NCBI GenBank assembly: GCA_003222835.1
Contig: QHXE01000339.1
Location: 1 to 24,278, forward strand
Reading direction: 5' to 3'
DNA: 24,278 nucleotides
Origin: Acidobacteriota bacterium
Lineage (GTDB): Bacteria > Acidobacteriota > Blastocatellia > Pyrinomonadales > Pyrinomonadaceae
Each line of letters opens with the position of its first letter. The first letter of the stretch is position 1. A model generated the notes under the pieces. The model was not told the origin of the DNA. It made no database searches and saw only the letters and a program-made list of their open reading frames with translations. Made by a program: the position numbers and the translations under genes. Positions 8,896 through 16,518 of this stretch are shown one piece after another.

Positions 8896-8971
8896 GGTGT
8901 TTAGAGTACCACTTCAGTTGGGTCTTTCGTTGGCAAGCCAAAGCCCGACCGAAGTCGGTACTCTAAACACC
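8896..8971. repeat. Inverted repeat with 15-bp perfect ends
   Basis: The outer arms GGTGTTTAGAGTACC (8896-8910) and GGTACTCTAAACACC (8957-8971) are perfect reverse complements. Pairing continues inward with gaps through CACTTCAGTTGGG and CCCGACCGAAGTC. At 76 bases it resembles a small MITE or REP-type unit. It lies 64 bases after the PDZ gene and 89 bases before the next start codon. Confidence 0.7.
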
Positions 8972-9020
8972 GTTTGCCAGAGGCTGGTCGCTACCGCTCG
9001 CGGTTCTGTAACGGGCCGCG

Positions 9021-9026
9021 TATAAT
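9021..9026 (+). promoter_or_regulatory. Possible -10 element for the EgtD-like gene
   Basis: A perfect TATAAT lies 35 bases before GTG 9061. No good -35 box is seen at the usual 16-18 base spacing, so this is tentative. Just downstream, CCTC at 9030-9033 could pair with GAGG at 9048-9051 and CGCT (9036-9039) with AGCG (9044-9047), which would mask the ribosome binding site. Confidence 0.3.
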
Positions 9027-9060
9027 TCGCCTCCACGCTGAGCAGCGGAGGCGGAAATCG

Positions 9061-10083
9061 GTGGCGCAATCTAAACCAGAACAGTCGCGTTTGGTTATTT
9101 ACGATCTCGCGCGGCAAAACGGGCGCGCGGAGTTTGCCAGAGACGTCCGAAGCGGACTCTCATCTTCTCCGAAGTACCTTTTTCCAAAGTATCTTTACGA
9201 TGAGCTTGGCTCGCGTTTGTTTGAAGCGATTTGTGAGGTCGATGAGTACTACCTTACCCGCGCCGAAGACCAAATCCTGACGGCATACGCGGACGAAATC
9301 GTGCGCGCCGTTCCCAACTGCGCGACATTGATCGAACTCGGTAGTGGCAGCGCTCAGAAAACGCGCAAGATTATTGAAGCGATAATTCGGCGCCGGGGCG
9401 AATTGCTTTTCATTCCGATTGATATTTCGGCGTCGGCCCTGGAAGAGAGTTCGCATGCGTTGCTGGATTCCTACCGGAACTTGAAAATCAGCGCCTATGC
9501 AGCGGACTACTTTGAAGCTCTGGAAGCCTTGCCGGCACTCGGACCTGATCCGGCGCTGGTACTGTTCCTTGGATCAAACATCGGCAATCTTGAACCGGAC
9601 GAAGCGGTCGATTTTCTACATGCTATTCGCCGCGTGCTTCGCCAGGAGGATGCTTTGCTCCTGGGAGCAGACCTGAAGAAGGACGCGCGGACGCTGGAAG
9701 CGGCTTATGACGACTCGCTGGGAATCACCCGCGCCTTCATAGTGAATGAGTTGGAGCGCATCAATCGTGAACTCGACGCCAACTTTGATCTGTGGGCCTT
9801 CGGTCTCAGATCGCTCTACAACGAATCAGCCGGTCGCGTCGAAGTCTATCTTGAAAGTCTGCGCTCGCAGGCTGTCAACATTCGCGGGTTGGATATGTCC
9901 GTCAGGTTCGACCTCGGCGAAAGAATCCACATGGAAAACTCTTATAAATTTGACTTGGATAGCCTCAAACTGCTCGGGCGGCAAAGTGACTTCGATTTGG
10001 AACGCAGCTGGCTGGATGAAGGAAAACTGTTTAGCAGTAATCTCTTTCGCGTCTCGGGAAGTGTGACCCTCAACGCGCGTTAG
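9061..10083 (+). CDS. egtD: EgtD-like L-histidine N-alpha-methyltransferase
   Basis: This 340-residue SAM-dependent methyltransferase of the EgtD family would trimethylate histidine to hercynine, the first step of ergothioneine synthesis. Features seen are the EYYLTR motif (62-67), the SAM-binding ELGSGSAQKT (92-101), the acidic strand end at Asp121 (IPIDIS), FLGSNIGNLEP (169-179) and the substrate-binding end HMENSYKF (290-297), where Glu292 and Ser294 match the histidine-binding residues known in mycobacterial EgtD. GTG 9061 was chosen because GGAGG lies nine bases upstream; the in-frame codon at 8974 adds residues coded by intergenic sequence. EgtB, which usually accompanies it, is not in the window, so hercynine oxidation would depend on a gene elsewhere. 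Its last 14 bases overlap the end of the convergent CNNM-CBS gene. Confidence 0.85.
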   Translation: MAQSKPEQSRLVIYDLARQNGRAEFARDVRSGLSSSPKYLFPKYLYDELGSRLFEAICEVDEYYLTRAEDQILTAYADEIVRAVPNCATLIELGSGSAQKTRKIIEAIIRRRGELLFIPIDISASALEESSHALLDSYRNLKISAYAADYFEALEALPALGPDPALVLFLGSNIGNLEPDEAVDFLHAIRRVLRQEDALLLGADLKKDARTLEAAYDDSLGITRAFIVNELERINRELDANFDLWAFGLRSLYNESAGRVEVYLESLRSQAVNIRGLDMSVRFDLGERIHMENSYKFDLDSLKLLGRQSDFDLERSWLDEGKLFSSNLFRVSGSVTLNAR

Positions 10084-11491
10084 CAGCGCTACGCCCAGGC
10101 TCGGTGTCGGCCTGCTCTTTCTTTTCCGGTAACTCCAGTCGCACGCTGAGCAATCGCCTGCGTTCCACCTTTTCAACGCGAAATCGCAAGCCATCATGTT
10201 CGATGATCTCGCCCGGCTGGAGCACGTGTCCGGCGGCCGTCATCAGGAATCCGCCGATGGTCGTGTAGGTCTCAGATTCAGGGAGCGCGGTTTTTAGACG
10301 GCGATTGAGATCTCGTACCGCAAGCGCTCCGTCAAGCAGATAGGTGCGCGGGTCAATCTCAGTAATTTGCTCATTCACTTCTTCGTCATGTTCGTCTGAA
10401 ATGTCGCCTACAATCTCTTCCAACAAGTCTTCGAGCGTGATAATGCCTTCGACGCCGCCGTGCTCATCGACCACGAATCCGAAATGCGTTTTCTTCCTTT
10501 GCATCTGCCGCAAAACGTCTTCCAGCCGCGCAGTATCCACGACGTACATCGGCGGCTGAAGAACGTATTCGAGCCGAAACTCTTCCGGCCGCAAAAGATA
10601 AGGCATCAGGTCTTTGCTATGAATGAAGCCAATCACGTCATCCAGCGACCCGCGATACACAGGCAGACGCGAATAACGATTTTGCTCAAATGCGTTCTTG
10701 ATATCTTCGAGCGAGCAATCGGCCGAGATTGCCGCAATGGCCGGGCGTGGGACCATTGCCTCGCGCACCAGCGTATCTGAGAACTCGAACACGCGGTGGA
10801 TCAGCCGTCGTTCTTCCGCGCGCAGGTGGCCGCTCTCGCGCGAGATGTCGATTAATTGGCGGAGCTCAGCTTCGCTGTACACGGCCGTGTGTTGCAGCGA
10901 AGCCTTCAAACCGAGCAGGCGGCCCAGCGTGGCTCCCGTGCTATTAAAGATCCAAAGCGGAGCGCGAAAGACTTTGGTGAACAATTCCAATGGCCGCGCG
11001 ACCAACAAGGCCAGTCCTTCGGCGCGCTCGAGCGCAAACATCTTCGGCATCAACTCGCCCAGCACGATGTGCAGAAAAGTGATGGCGGCAAACGCGATGA
11101 TGATCGCAAATGCGTGGGCGACGTATCCCGCTCTTCCCTCCGCGGCGATGCTTGAGGCTATCGGTTGCAGAAGTGAAGCAACGGTCGGTTCGCCAATCCA
11201 GCCCAACGCAAGCGAGGCGATTGTAATTCCCAATTGGGTCGCTGAGATGAACAATGTGGGATTGCCAGTCAAACGCAGCGCGGCCCGAGCGCGCCGGCTT
11301 CCCGCCGCCGCCCGAGCTTCGAGACGCGTGCGCCGCACCGACACCAACGCGAACTCAGCGCCTACAAAGAACCCATTGGCGGCGACAAAGAAAAACACCG
11401 CCACGAGCTTGGCTACGACTTTGAGTAGAGTTGTTGGGAACGGCGAGCCGCCAACGAGAAAAGCTAAATAATAACTAGCAGGATCATCCAT
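10070..11491 (-). CDS. CorC/HlyC-family CNNM-CBS membrane protein
   Basis: This 473-residue membrane protein has a DUF21/CNNM transmembrane domain (about 20-200, including SATQLGITIASLALGWIGEP), a CBS pair at about 215-335 and a C-terminal CorC_HlyC domain at about 350-450. Proteins of this build are linked to magnesium or cobalt efflux and magnesium homeostasis; the old hemolysin name is misleading. Cytoplasmic CBS domains usually bind adenosine nucleotides. The acidic run EEIVGDISDEHDEE between the CBS and C-terminal domains is typical. The start ATG 11491 has only a weak upstream site. The gene converges on the EgtD-like gene and overlaps its end by 14 bases, so no terminator separates them. 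Ion specificity cannot be told from sequence. Confidence 0.9.
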   Translation of the reverse strand: MDDPASYYLAFLVGGSPFPTTLLKVVAKLVAVFFFVAANGFFVGAEFALVSVRRTRLEARAAAGSRRARAALRLTGNPTLFISATQLGITIASLALGWIGEPTVASLLQPIASSIAAEGRAGYVAHAFAIIIAFAAITFLHIVLGELMPKMFALERAEGLALLVARPLELFTKVFRAPLWIFNSTGATLGRLLGLKASLQHTAVYSEAELRQLIDISRESGHLRAEERRLIHRVFEFSDTLVREAMVPRPAIAAISADCSLEDIKNAFEQNRYSRLPVYRGSLDDVIGFIHSKDLMPYLLRPEEFRLEYVLQPPMYVVDTARLEDVLRQMQRKKTHFGFVVDEHGGVEGIITLEDLLEEIVGDISDEHDEEVNEQITEIDPRTYLLDGALAVRDLNRRLKTALPESETYTTIGGFLMTAAGHVLQPGEIIEHDGLRFRVEKVERRRLLSVRLELPEKKEQADTEPGRSAANAR

Positions 11492-11596
11492 CGTGTTCCG
11501 ATAGCAGGAGAGGTTCGAAAATCATCCTATCATGAGGCTGGTGGTGATTCATTAAGGGAGCGAGCAAGGGACGATTTTCCATTTGAACCAAAGAAT

Positions 11597-11766
11597 CATT
11601 TTCCATTTGTCATTTGATATTTTTCATTTTGGGGAAAACAGTTTGTTTTAGATGGCGGACTTGTCGCCATACGCGAAGGGGGAAAAGTCCCCTTCTAAAC
11701 GAAGCGGGTGCGCTGAAGATGTTTTCAAATGACAAATGAAAAATGTCAAATGATAAGTGGAAAATG
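11597..11766. mobile_element. MITE-like element with 33-bp inverted ends
   Basis: Arms 11597-11629 and 11734-11766 are reverse complements with 3 mismatches in 33, made of CATTTGTCATTT-type words. The core of 104 bases includes a short G-run/C-run hairpin around 11682-11695. The right end stops one base before the stop codon of carD. No transposase is encoded, so it would be non-autonomous. It occupies most of the gap between the carD and CNNM-CBS genes, and could also work as a hairpin terminator for carD. Confidence 0.6.
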
Positions 11767-11767
11767 A

Positions 11768-12316
11768 TCAGTGGCTGCCCGCTGCCACAGCTACCCGAGT
11801 CTTGGCCACTTCCCGGTGATCGTGCCGAGCACAAGCGTGTTCGAGCGCTTGATCGACACGGGGCTCGATCCTGCATTCCGGTTGTCGACAAACCGCGGCC
11901 AGCTCCGAAATGACGAGGTATCGTGAACGTTCGAGCATACGCTGCTCGCGGAACGAAAGGGGTTTGATATGGCTGAGATAGTTGAGATGTTTGAGCACTC
12001 CGGCAACTTCAAAAATGTCGCCGGTGCGCATCTTCTCGGAAAAATCCTTGAAACGATCTTTCCAATCGTTGGGGGGCGTCGCAAAATCAGTGGCGAGAGC
12101 TTTGAAAAGAATGTCGCACTCGCCCGAAGAGATCGGACGACGCAGCCCGACCTCGGCAGCATTGGACACAGGTACCAAGACCAGCGAATTCGTCGCTGCC
12201 AGCCGAAGCGTGTAGAAAGGAAGCGCCACCGCTCCGATCTGCTTCTGTTCGATTTGTTCGATTACGCCGATACCGTGATTGGGATAAACAACCTTCTGGC
12301 CGACCTTGAAGCCCAC
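11768..12316 (-). CDS. carD: CarD-family transcription regulator
   Basis: This 182-residue protein resembles CarD/CdnL, which binds the RNA polymerase beta subunit and stabilises open promoter complexes, especially at rRNA promoters. The N-terminal RNA-polymerase-interaction domain begins GFKVGQKVVYPNHGIGVIE, and the helical DNA-contacting domain follows at about 75-145 with W(K)DRF, MRTGD and LSFREQRMLERSRYLVISELA. GTG 12316 is chosen: an excellent GGAGGTGA sits just upstream at 12321-12328 and the protein then starts exactly as CarD proteins do. An upstream in-frame TTG at 12436 lies ahead of the predicted -10 box and adds about 40 unrelated residues. The last 40 residues, rich in Arg, His and Glu, go beyond the conserved fold. 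A MITE-like repeat begins right after its stop. Confidence 0.9.
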   Translation of the reverse strand: MGFKVGQKVVYPNHGIGVIEQIEQKQIGAVALPFYTLRLAATNSLVLVPVSNAAEVGLRRPISSGECDILFKALATDFATPPNDWKDRFKDFSEKMRTGDIFEVAGVLKHLNYLSHIKPLSFREQRMLERSRYLVISELAAVCRQPECRIEPRVDQALEHACARHDHREVAKTRVAVAAGSH

Positions 12317-12426
12317 CTTATCACCTCCGAAGAATCTTACAAGCACCAGGCAAGTCGCATTGTGCGGCTCATTGACAAAAAGCTTTTCGCGAGATTGCTG
12401 TTCGGGATTGTCCTTGAACTGGTTTG

Positions 12427-12456
12427 AGTCTAGCAAGCACTCTGGCTAAGCGTCAA
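12427..12456 (-). promoter_or_regulatory. Predicted sigma-70 promoter of carD
   Basis: Read on the minus strand, TTGACG (12451-12456) and TAGACT (12427-12432) match the -35 box at 5/6 and the -10 box at 4/6, with an 18-base spacer. Transcription would start near 12420, leaving about 100 bases of leader before GTG 12316. Confidence 0.5.
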
Positions 12457-12520
12457 GCGCTGCGAGAGCCAATTCTGCAGCCGGCAAAACCTGGACCACA
12501 AGCAATCACTTTCCCATCTT

Positions 12521-12687
12521 TATTCCCTCTCCCTTTGCCAGAGGGTCAGGGTGAGGGCTGAGCAGCAAACAAAACACGTCGTCGCTCTTCTGCTGTCGAG
12601 GTGTGCCCAGAAGAGGAAAAATGAAAAAATAAAGCTTTGCCATGGCAGCTAAGCCCTCACCCTCACTCTGTAAAGGGAGAGGGAATA
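12521..12687. mobile_element. Inverted repeat of CCCTCTCCCTTT type (MITE-like)
   Basis: Left arm 12521-12566 and right arm about 12643-12687 are near-perfect reverse complements over some 43-46 bases with a few mismatches and small gaps. Both carry the CCCTCTCCCTTT outer end and a GTGAGGGCT-type inner part. The middle, about 75 bases, is not symmetric. It has no coding capacity. The pattern is that of a non-autonomous mobile or palindromic repeat. Confidence 0.65.
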
Positions 12688-12698
12688 CAGTGCTTGCT

Positions 12699-12732
<34 letters not shown>

Positions 12733-12769
12733 GTCTTGCTCCTGGCGCGGTGCGAAGAGAGACTTTCCC

Positions 12770-14311
12770 TTAACCGGCATAGCTTTCGTCCTGCTCGATC
12801 TTTGAAAGCACCCAATCGAATTCGCCGGATGTGATCTTCCCGCCGCAGAACTCGCAAATTCCGCTCGCATTCACCTTCAACGGCGCGCCGCAGTTTGGGC
12901 AATTGAGATCGGCACGCGCCGGCCCAGGCTTGGCTTTGGCGTAGCGAATGAAGGTCCAGTACTCGCTCCAGCGACGCACGTGTTTATTCGATCCAGCCAC
13001 GACCCTTCCATTAGTATCCACCGTGTAATCGTAACCTTGCGCGAAGACACGCAGCGTGATCGAATCATAGAATGAATCTACTTTGATCTTCACCGGCTGC
13101 ATCGCGGTGATTTGACATTGATCCAGAGCGTTACGGAGTCCCTGCGCCTTATATGCTTCGATCCAGAAACGATGCATTTGAAAGATGTTGTCGGTTTCAT
13201 GCGGCCGCGCGCGCTCCCAATTCAAAGACGACCAAGCTTCCTGCAATTCGTTGAAGATTAGCCGGGCGCGCGCCTGAAAATCGGCCCAGGAAAACTCCGG
13301 GCGGTTCTGTTCAAAAGCCGCCCGCACCGCCGGGAAGTTGGGCTGAGTGATCGTCGGATAATCCGTTCCCACTTCCGGCACATCGGAAGTCAGCAACGGC
13401 CCTTTCGCTTCACGGTTCAGCGTGGTTATCTCGCGGACATACCATTGAAATTCGCCGCTGTCTATCTTCGTTCCGCAGAAGGCGCAGGCGCCGGCCGTGT
13501 CTTTCTGCAAGGGAGCGCCGCAACGCGGACAATGAAGCGCCGTCGCTTGTTCTGGCGTGGGCGAAAGCACGTCGCGCTTTCGTTCCAGCTCCCAACGCTC
13601 ACGGACGTAATAACTCATCTCGCCGCGCGGGTCGCCCTCGCGAGGCGTGAATTCCGTGTAGTTGGCGTCGAATTCAATACTGATGCAAAGCGTCGGACTC
13701 GCCAGGCCGCGCACGTCCGCAACCTGCATCGCGCCCACGATGATTCCCTGTACCGCTTTCAGGTTTGGCGCATTGAGCTGCAAAAGCGACGCGCGCGCTT
13801 GTTCGCTCAAATAAGGAGAGAGGAGATCGAGCGCTTTCGGGCCCTGCCCACGCGCTTCGTGAGCGCGACCGTATAGCGCGTAACAAAAATCTGTGAAGAT
13901 TATTTCCGAGAAGTTTGGATCAAAGCGTCGTAATTGATTGAACTCGCGCTGGAAACCCGGTTGTCGCGCCGGGGCTGCAGCCGCGCCTGACACCCCGAGA
14001 ATGGACGACGAAGTAGCGGCGATAGTCTTTTTCGATGGTCGCGTGAACCAATAGATCACAAGTCCGATGACAATGATGTCGACCGGAATCCCGATCACTG
14101 GATGTTCGATCGTCAGCCAAAGCAGGAACCTGATTAGCAAATAGATAAGCGCGCCGGCGCCACCGCCACCCCCGCCGTGACCTCCGCCGCCTCCATACGA
14201 TCCGCCGCCGCCGACACGCGCGAAGACATCCGCCGCAAAGACGGCGGTTAGGCATATCGCAACGCCAACCGCTTCGGCCTTTCTTAAGTTGGAAAGCGTT
14301 CGTTGATTCAT
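12770..14311 (-). CDS. Membrane protein with two Tim44-like/zinc-ribbon units
   Basis: This 513-residue protein starts with a hydrophobic, probably signal-like segment, then a glycine-rich linker (GGGGSYGGGGGHGGGGGG), two hydrophobic stretches up to about residue 90, and a large soluble part. The soluble part holds two Tim44-like domains (about 120-240 and 320-460), each followed by a zinc ribbon with identical spacing CxxC-x11-CxxC: Cys261/264/276/279 and Cys471/474/486/489. The sequence after each ribbon is also alike (SGEFQWYV / SGEFDWVL), which shows an internal duplication. Tim44-like domains bind membranes or partner proteins; a function for this arrangement is not known to me. ATG 14311 was chosen; GTG 14326 would add five residues. 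A TPM-domain gene lies just upstream on the same strand and may be co-transcribed. Confidence 0.8.
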   Translation of the reverse strand: MNQRTLSNLRKAEAVGVAICLTAVFAADVFARVGGGGSYGGGGGHGGGGGGAGALIYLLIRFLLWLTIEHPVIGIPVDIIVIGLVIYWFTRPSKKTIAATSSSILGVSGAAAAPARQPGFQREFNQLRRFDPNFSEIIFTDFCYALYGRAHEARGQGPKALDLLSPYLSEQARASLLQLNAPNLKAVQGIIVGAMQVADVRGLASPTLCISIEFDANYTEFTPREGDPRGEMSYYVRERWELERKRDVLSPTPEQATALHCPRCGAPLQKDTAGACAFCGTKIDSGEFQWYVREITTLNREAKGPLLTSDVPEVGTDYPTITQPNFPAVRAAFEQNRPEFSWADFQARARLIFNELQEAWSSLNWERARPHETDNIFQMHRFWIEAYKAQGLRNALDQCQITAMQPVKIKVDSFYDSITLRVFAQGYDYTVDTNGRVVAGSNKHVRRWSEYWTFIRYAKAKPGPARADLNCPNCGAPLKVNASGICEFCGGKITSGEFDWVLSKIEQDESYAG

Positions 14312-14387
14312 CTCGAATGCGGTCACATTCCCGCCGTGGCTCTAGGCCAGCGCTGACTGCGCCGAGTCAGACTGAAATTCTCGGATA

Positions 14388-15017
14388 TTATTTCAGTTCA
14401 ATGCGCGCGCCATCAGCTAACTCGTTAGGATTCTCGCCGGTAGGCGGCATATGTTCTGCGAGCACACGCCCCAAATCGCGCACGGCCTTCACGAGTTTCT
14501 CCGAGTCAGGATTCTGCGCTATCTGCTTTAGCTCAAAGACAGAATGGTTCCATTTCAGAGGCGGCACCGCTTTTAGTATTCCACGATCGGCAATTACTTC
14601 GAGGCGTCGCTCCAGCAGCGAGAGATAAATCAGCAAGCCGTTCTCCGCATGCGTGTTGGCAATGCCGGCCTCGTAGAACATCGCCGCAGCGCCATTGCGC
14701 GCAGCCTGGGCACGAAAGTTTTTGGCAGTCAGGAGGCGCCGAAGCAAGTCGCTTCGCGAAGAAAGAAAAGCTCCGGCGACGAACAGTAGAATCACATCGA
14801 TCGGAACCCAATAAGTGTGAAACTCAAAAGGCGAGAGCAGGACGAAGATTAATCCAATCAGCGCAACGATCGCTCCGCATAGATAATCGGCATGCCGATA
14901 GATTCCCGAGCGACCGCGCACTACAATCACAATTTCGGCGTCAGTGTCTTTCTCAATGTCGCGGACGGCTCTGGCCAGCGCATCGCTAGCCGCTTGATCG
15001 AATTTCGCGCGTTTCAT
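14388..15017 (-). CDS. TPM-domain membrane protein
   Basis: This 209-residue protein carries a TPM (TLP18.3/Psb32/MOLO-1) domain split by membrane segments. The N-terminal part (1-38) has the DTDAEIVIVVRG strand, two transmembrane helices lie at about 45-63 and 70-86, and the C-terminal part includes NGLLIYLSLLERRLEVIADRGI (125-146 region), the conserved core of the family. TPM proteins are found in bacterial envelopes and in photosystem repair; their bacterial role is unclear. The stop is 76 bases before ATG 14311 of the Tim44-like gene, and both are on the minus strand, so they are probably one unit. No strong ribosome binding site is visible before ATG 15017. Confidence 0.8.
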   Translation of the reverse strand: MKRAKFDQAASDALARAVRDIEKDTDAEIVIVVRGRSGIYRHADYLCGAIVALIGLIFVLLSPFEFHTYWVPIDVILLFVAGAFLSSRSDLLRRLLTAKNFRAQAARNGAAAMFYEAGIANTHAENGLLIYLSLLERRLEVIADRGILKAVPPLKWNHSVFELKQIAQNPDSEKLVKAVRDLGRVLAEHMPPTGENPNELADGARIELK

Positions 15018-15050
15018 GACTTAATTGAAAAGTAAGTCTAGCATAAGAGG

Positions 15051-15110
15051 ATGTCCGACAAACTGAAGTTTTCGCGGACATGCGAACGGCCCAGCAAGGT
15101 TACTGGGCCG
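15051..15110 (-). terminator. Two tandem hairpins after the STAS genes
   Basis: CGGCCCAG (15087-15094) and CTGGGCCG (15103-15110) form a perfect 8-bp stem with an 8-base loop. Next to it, ATGTCCG (15051-15057) and CGGACAT (15075-15081) can form a second stem. They lie about 29 bases past the STAS gene stop. No clear U-run follows, so an intrinsic terminator is likely but not certain. Confidence 0.5.
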
Positions 15111-15138
15111 CCATCGTCTGCATGCTCCAAAGCGCCAA

Positions 15139-15486
15139 CTATTTGAAGCTGCTTAATGCCTCAGCTTCGTCGTCATAAACGTCAAAGACCGTCAGCAGTT
15201 TCGTGATTACGAGCAAGTCCTGGACTTTCTCGGTCAGGTGCAGCAGCTTGAGCTGGCCGCCGCTGCGACCCGCCGTCGTGTAGTTGGCAATCAATTCACC
15301 GATGCCGCTTGAATCGATGTACTTCACCCCAGCCAAATTCAAAAGGATCTTCTGATTGCCGCCGGCAACCAGACTTCGAATCGCGCCACGCAAGGCGGTG
15401 GCGCTGTCGCCGATGCGAACTTCGCCATCGAGATCGAGAATGGCGACATCGCCGGCCTGTCTCTCTTTTATGTTTAGTTGAGCCAT
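15139..15486 (-). CDS. STAS-domain anti-sigma factor antagonist, copy 1
   Basis: This 115-residue STAS protein of the SpoIIAA/RsbV type has the phosphorylation loop [10 protein letters not shown] with Ser59/Ser60. In such systems the unphosphorylated antagonist binds the RsbW-type kinase and frees a sigma factor. Its length is exactly that of the next STAS gene and about two thirds of the residues are identical by eye, so the two are tandem duplicates. ATG 15486 has GGAGG nine bases upstream; an in-frame start at 15549 lies in the gap and is rejected. A possible terminator follows. No sigma factor gene is nearby, so the target may be a sigma factor encoded elsewhere or another partner. Confidence 0.88.
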   Translation of the reverse strand: MAQLNIKERQAGDVAILDLDGEVRIGDSATALRGAIRSLVAGGNQKILLNLAGVKYIDSSGIGELIANYTTAGRSGGQLKLLHLTEKVQDLLVITKLLTVFDVYDDEAEALSSFK

Positions 15487-15552
15487 AACTGAAAACCTCC
15501 GAGAAAAACTCTGCCAAGATTTGAATTCAAACTTCTGCTGCTCGGGCAAATG

Positions 15553-15900
15553 TCACTTGAAGCTGCTGAGCGCCTCGGCTTCGCTATCGTAAGCGTCGAA
15601 GACAGTCAAAAGCTTCGTAATCGTCAAGAGGTCTTGCAGCTTCTGGGTCAGGCTGAGCAGTTTGAGTTGTCCGCCCTCCTTATTAATCGCCGTATAGCTC
15701 GAGACCAACTCGCCAATGCCGCTGGAATCAATGTAACCAACGCCTGCCAAATTCAGCAGAAGTTTCTTCTTTCCTTCTTCCAGCAAGCGGCGCACGGCAC
15801 TACGCAACGCGACGCTGCCTTCGCCAATCGTGATACGGCCATCCATATCGAGAACCGTCACGTCGCCGGCCTGTCGCTCGCGGATGTTAAGTTCTGCCAT
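15553..15900 (-). CDS. STAS-domain anti-sigma factor antagonist, copy 2
   Basis: This 115-residue STAS protein is a near twin of the next gene, with the same [10 protein letters not shown] loop (Ser59/Ser60) and the same last residues (AEALSSFK). Differences cluster in the strand-2/helix-1 region (residues 22-47) and around 66-75, which could give different partner affinity. Start ATG 15900 has a GAGGAGAAG site upstream. It lies between copy 1 (66 bases apart) and an RsbW-like kinase gene, all on the minus strand. The order kinase-STAS-STAS suggests a partner-switching module with two antagonists for one kinase. Confidence 0.88.
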   Translation of the reverse strand: MAELNIRERQAGDVTVLDMDGRITIGEGSVALRSAVRRLLEEGKKKLLLNLAGVGYIDSSGIGELVSSYTAINKEGGQLKLLSLTQKLQDLLTITKLLTVFDAYDSEAEALSSFK

Positions 15901-15960
15901 GATTCTCTTCTTCTCCTCTTTCGGGTATGAGATCTGGAATCCTTAAATCTGAAATCCGTT

Positions 15961-16025
15961 TGTTCTTTGTACTTTGTACTTGGTTCTTTTTCCACCCAAA
16001 CACAAAGTACAAAGCACAAAGAACA
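15961..16025. repeat. 23-bp inverted repeat with GTACAAA units
   Basis: Arms 15961-15983 and 16003-16025 are reverse complements at 21 of 23 positions around a 19-base loop. Each arm contains a short tandem of TTTGTAC words. It fills the gap between the RsbW-like gene and the first STAS gene. Confidence 0.7.
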
Positions 16026-16035
16026 TCTTCTGGAT

Positions 16036-16464
16036 TCAGAACCGTTTGACCATATGCAGCGTGGTGCCGCCTTCAGGCCGCGATGACCACTGCACCTCAT
16101 CCATAAAATTTCGCATCAGAAAAATCCCCCGCCCTGATGTCTTCAAGAGATTCGCCGGTTCAGTCGGATCGGCCACGCTTGCCGGATCGAATCCTTCGCC
16201 TTGGTCTTTTATCTCAATCTCAAGCGCGTGGCCCACGCAATTAACTGTTACTTCGATTGACTTCGTTTCGTCCTGCTTATTGGCATGCACGATCGCGTTG
16301 GTCACTGCTTCGCGCACGGCGATGTCGATGCCAAAGGCGGCTTCGTCTCCGACGCCGCAGCTCTGCAAAAAGCTCGCCACGGCGGCAGCAGCCTCGGCAA
16401 CCGCCTCGATGTGGCTGGGCAAAACGAGTCGAGTCGTTTGGTCGGTCACAAAAGGCGCAGTCAC
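16036..16464 (-). CDS. RsbW-like anti-sigma factor serine kinase
   Basis: This 142-residue GHKL-type ATPase resembles RsbW/SpoIIAB. Its N-box (REAVTNAIVHAN, with Glu52 and Asn56) and ATP-lid motifs (DQGEGFDP at 87-94, SGRGIFLM at 110-117) are intact. Kinases of this group bind a sigma factor and phosphorylate the STAS antagonist on serine; the two STAS proteins directly downstream are the natural substrates. The GTG start at 16464 gives the usual N-terminus; the upstream ribosome binding site is weak. Divergent aroA starts 105 bases away. It may control a general stress response, but no sigma gene is present to confirm this. Confidence 0.87.
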   Translation of the reverse strand: MTAPFVTDQTTRLVLPSHIEAVAEAAAAVASFLQSCGVGDEAAFGIDIAVREAVTNAIVHANKQDETKSIEVTVNCVGHALEIEIKDQGEGFDPASVADPTEPANLLKTSGRGIFLMRNFMDEVQWSSRPEGGTTLHMVKRF

Positions 16465-16518
16465 TTTCGCCGGGAATCGCTTCTAACTGCTGCAAGTAAT
16501 AACTAACGGAAGACGGAC

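Noticed and set aside
10698..11471. Plus-strand frame of 257 residues
   Set aside because: It is antisense to the CNNM-CBS gene, whose domains are fully recognised; the frame is Ser/Arg/Ala-rich without motifs.
12317..12436. N-terminal extension of CarD from TTG 12436
   Set aside because: The region lies on and just after the predicted promoter, and GTG 12316 has an excellent GGAGGTGA and the family N-terminus.
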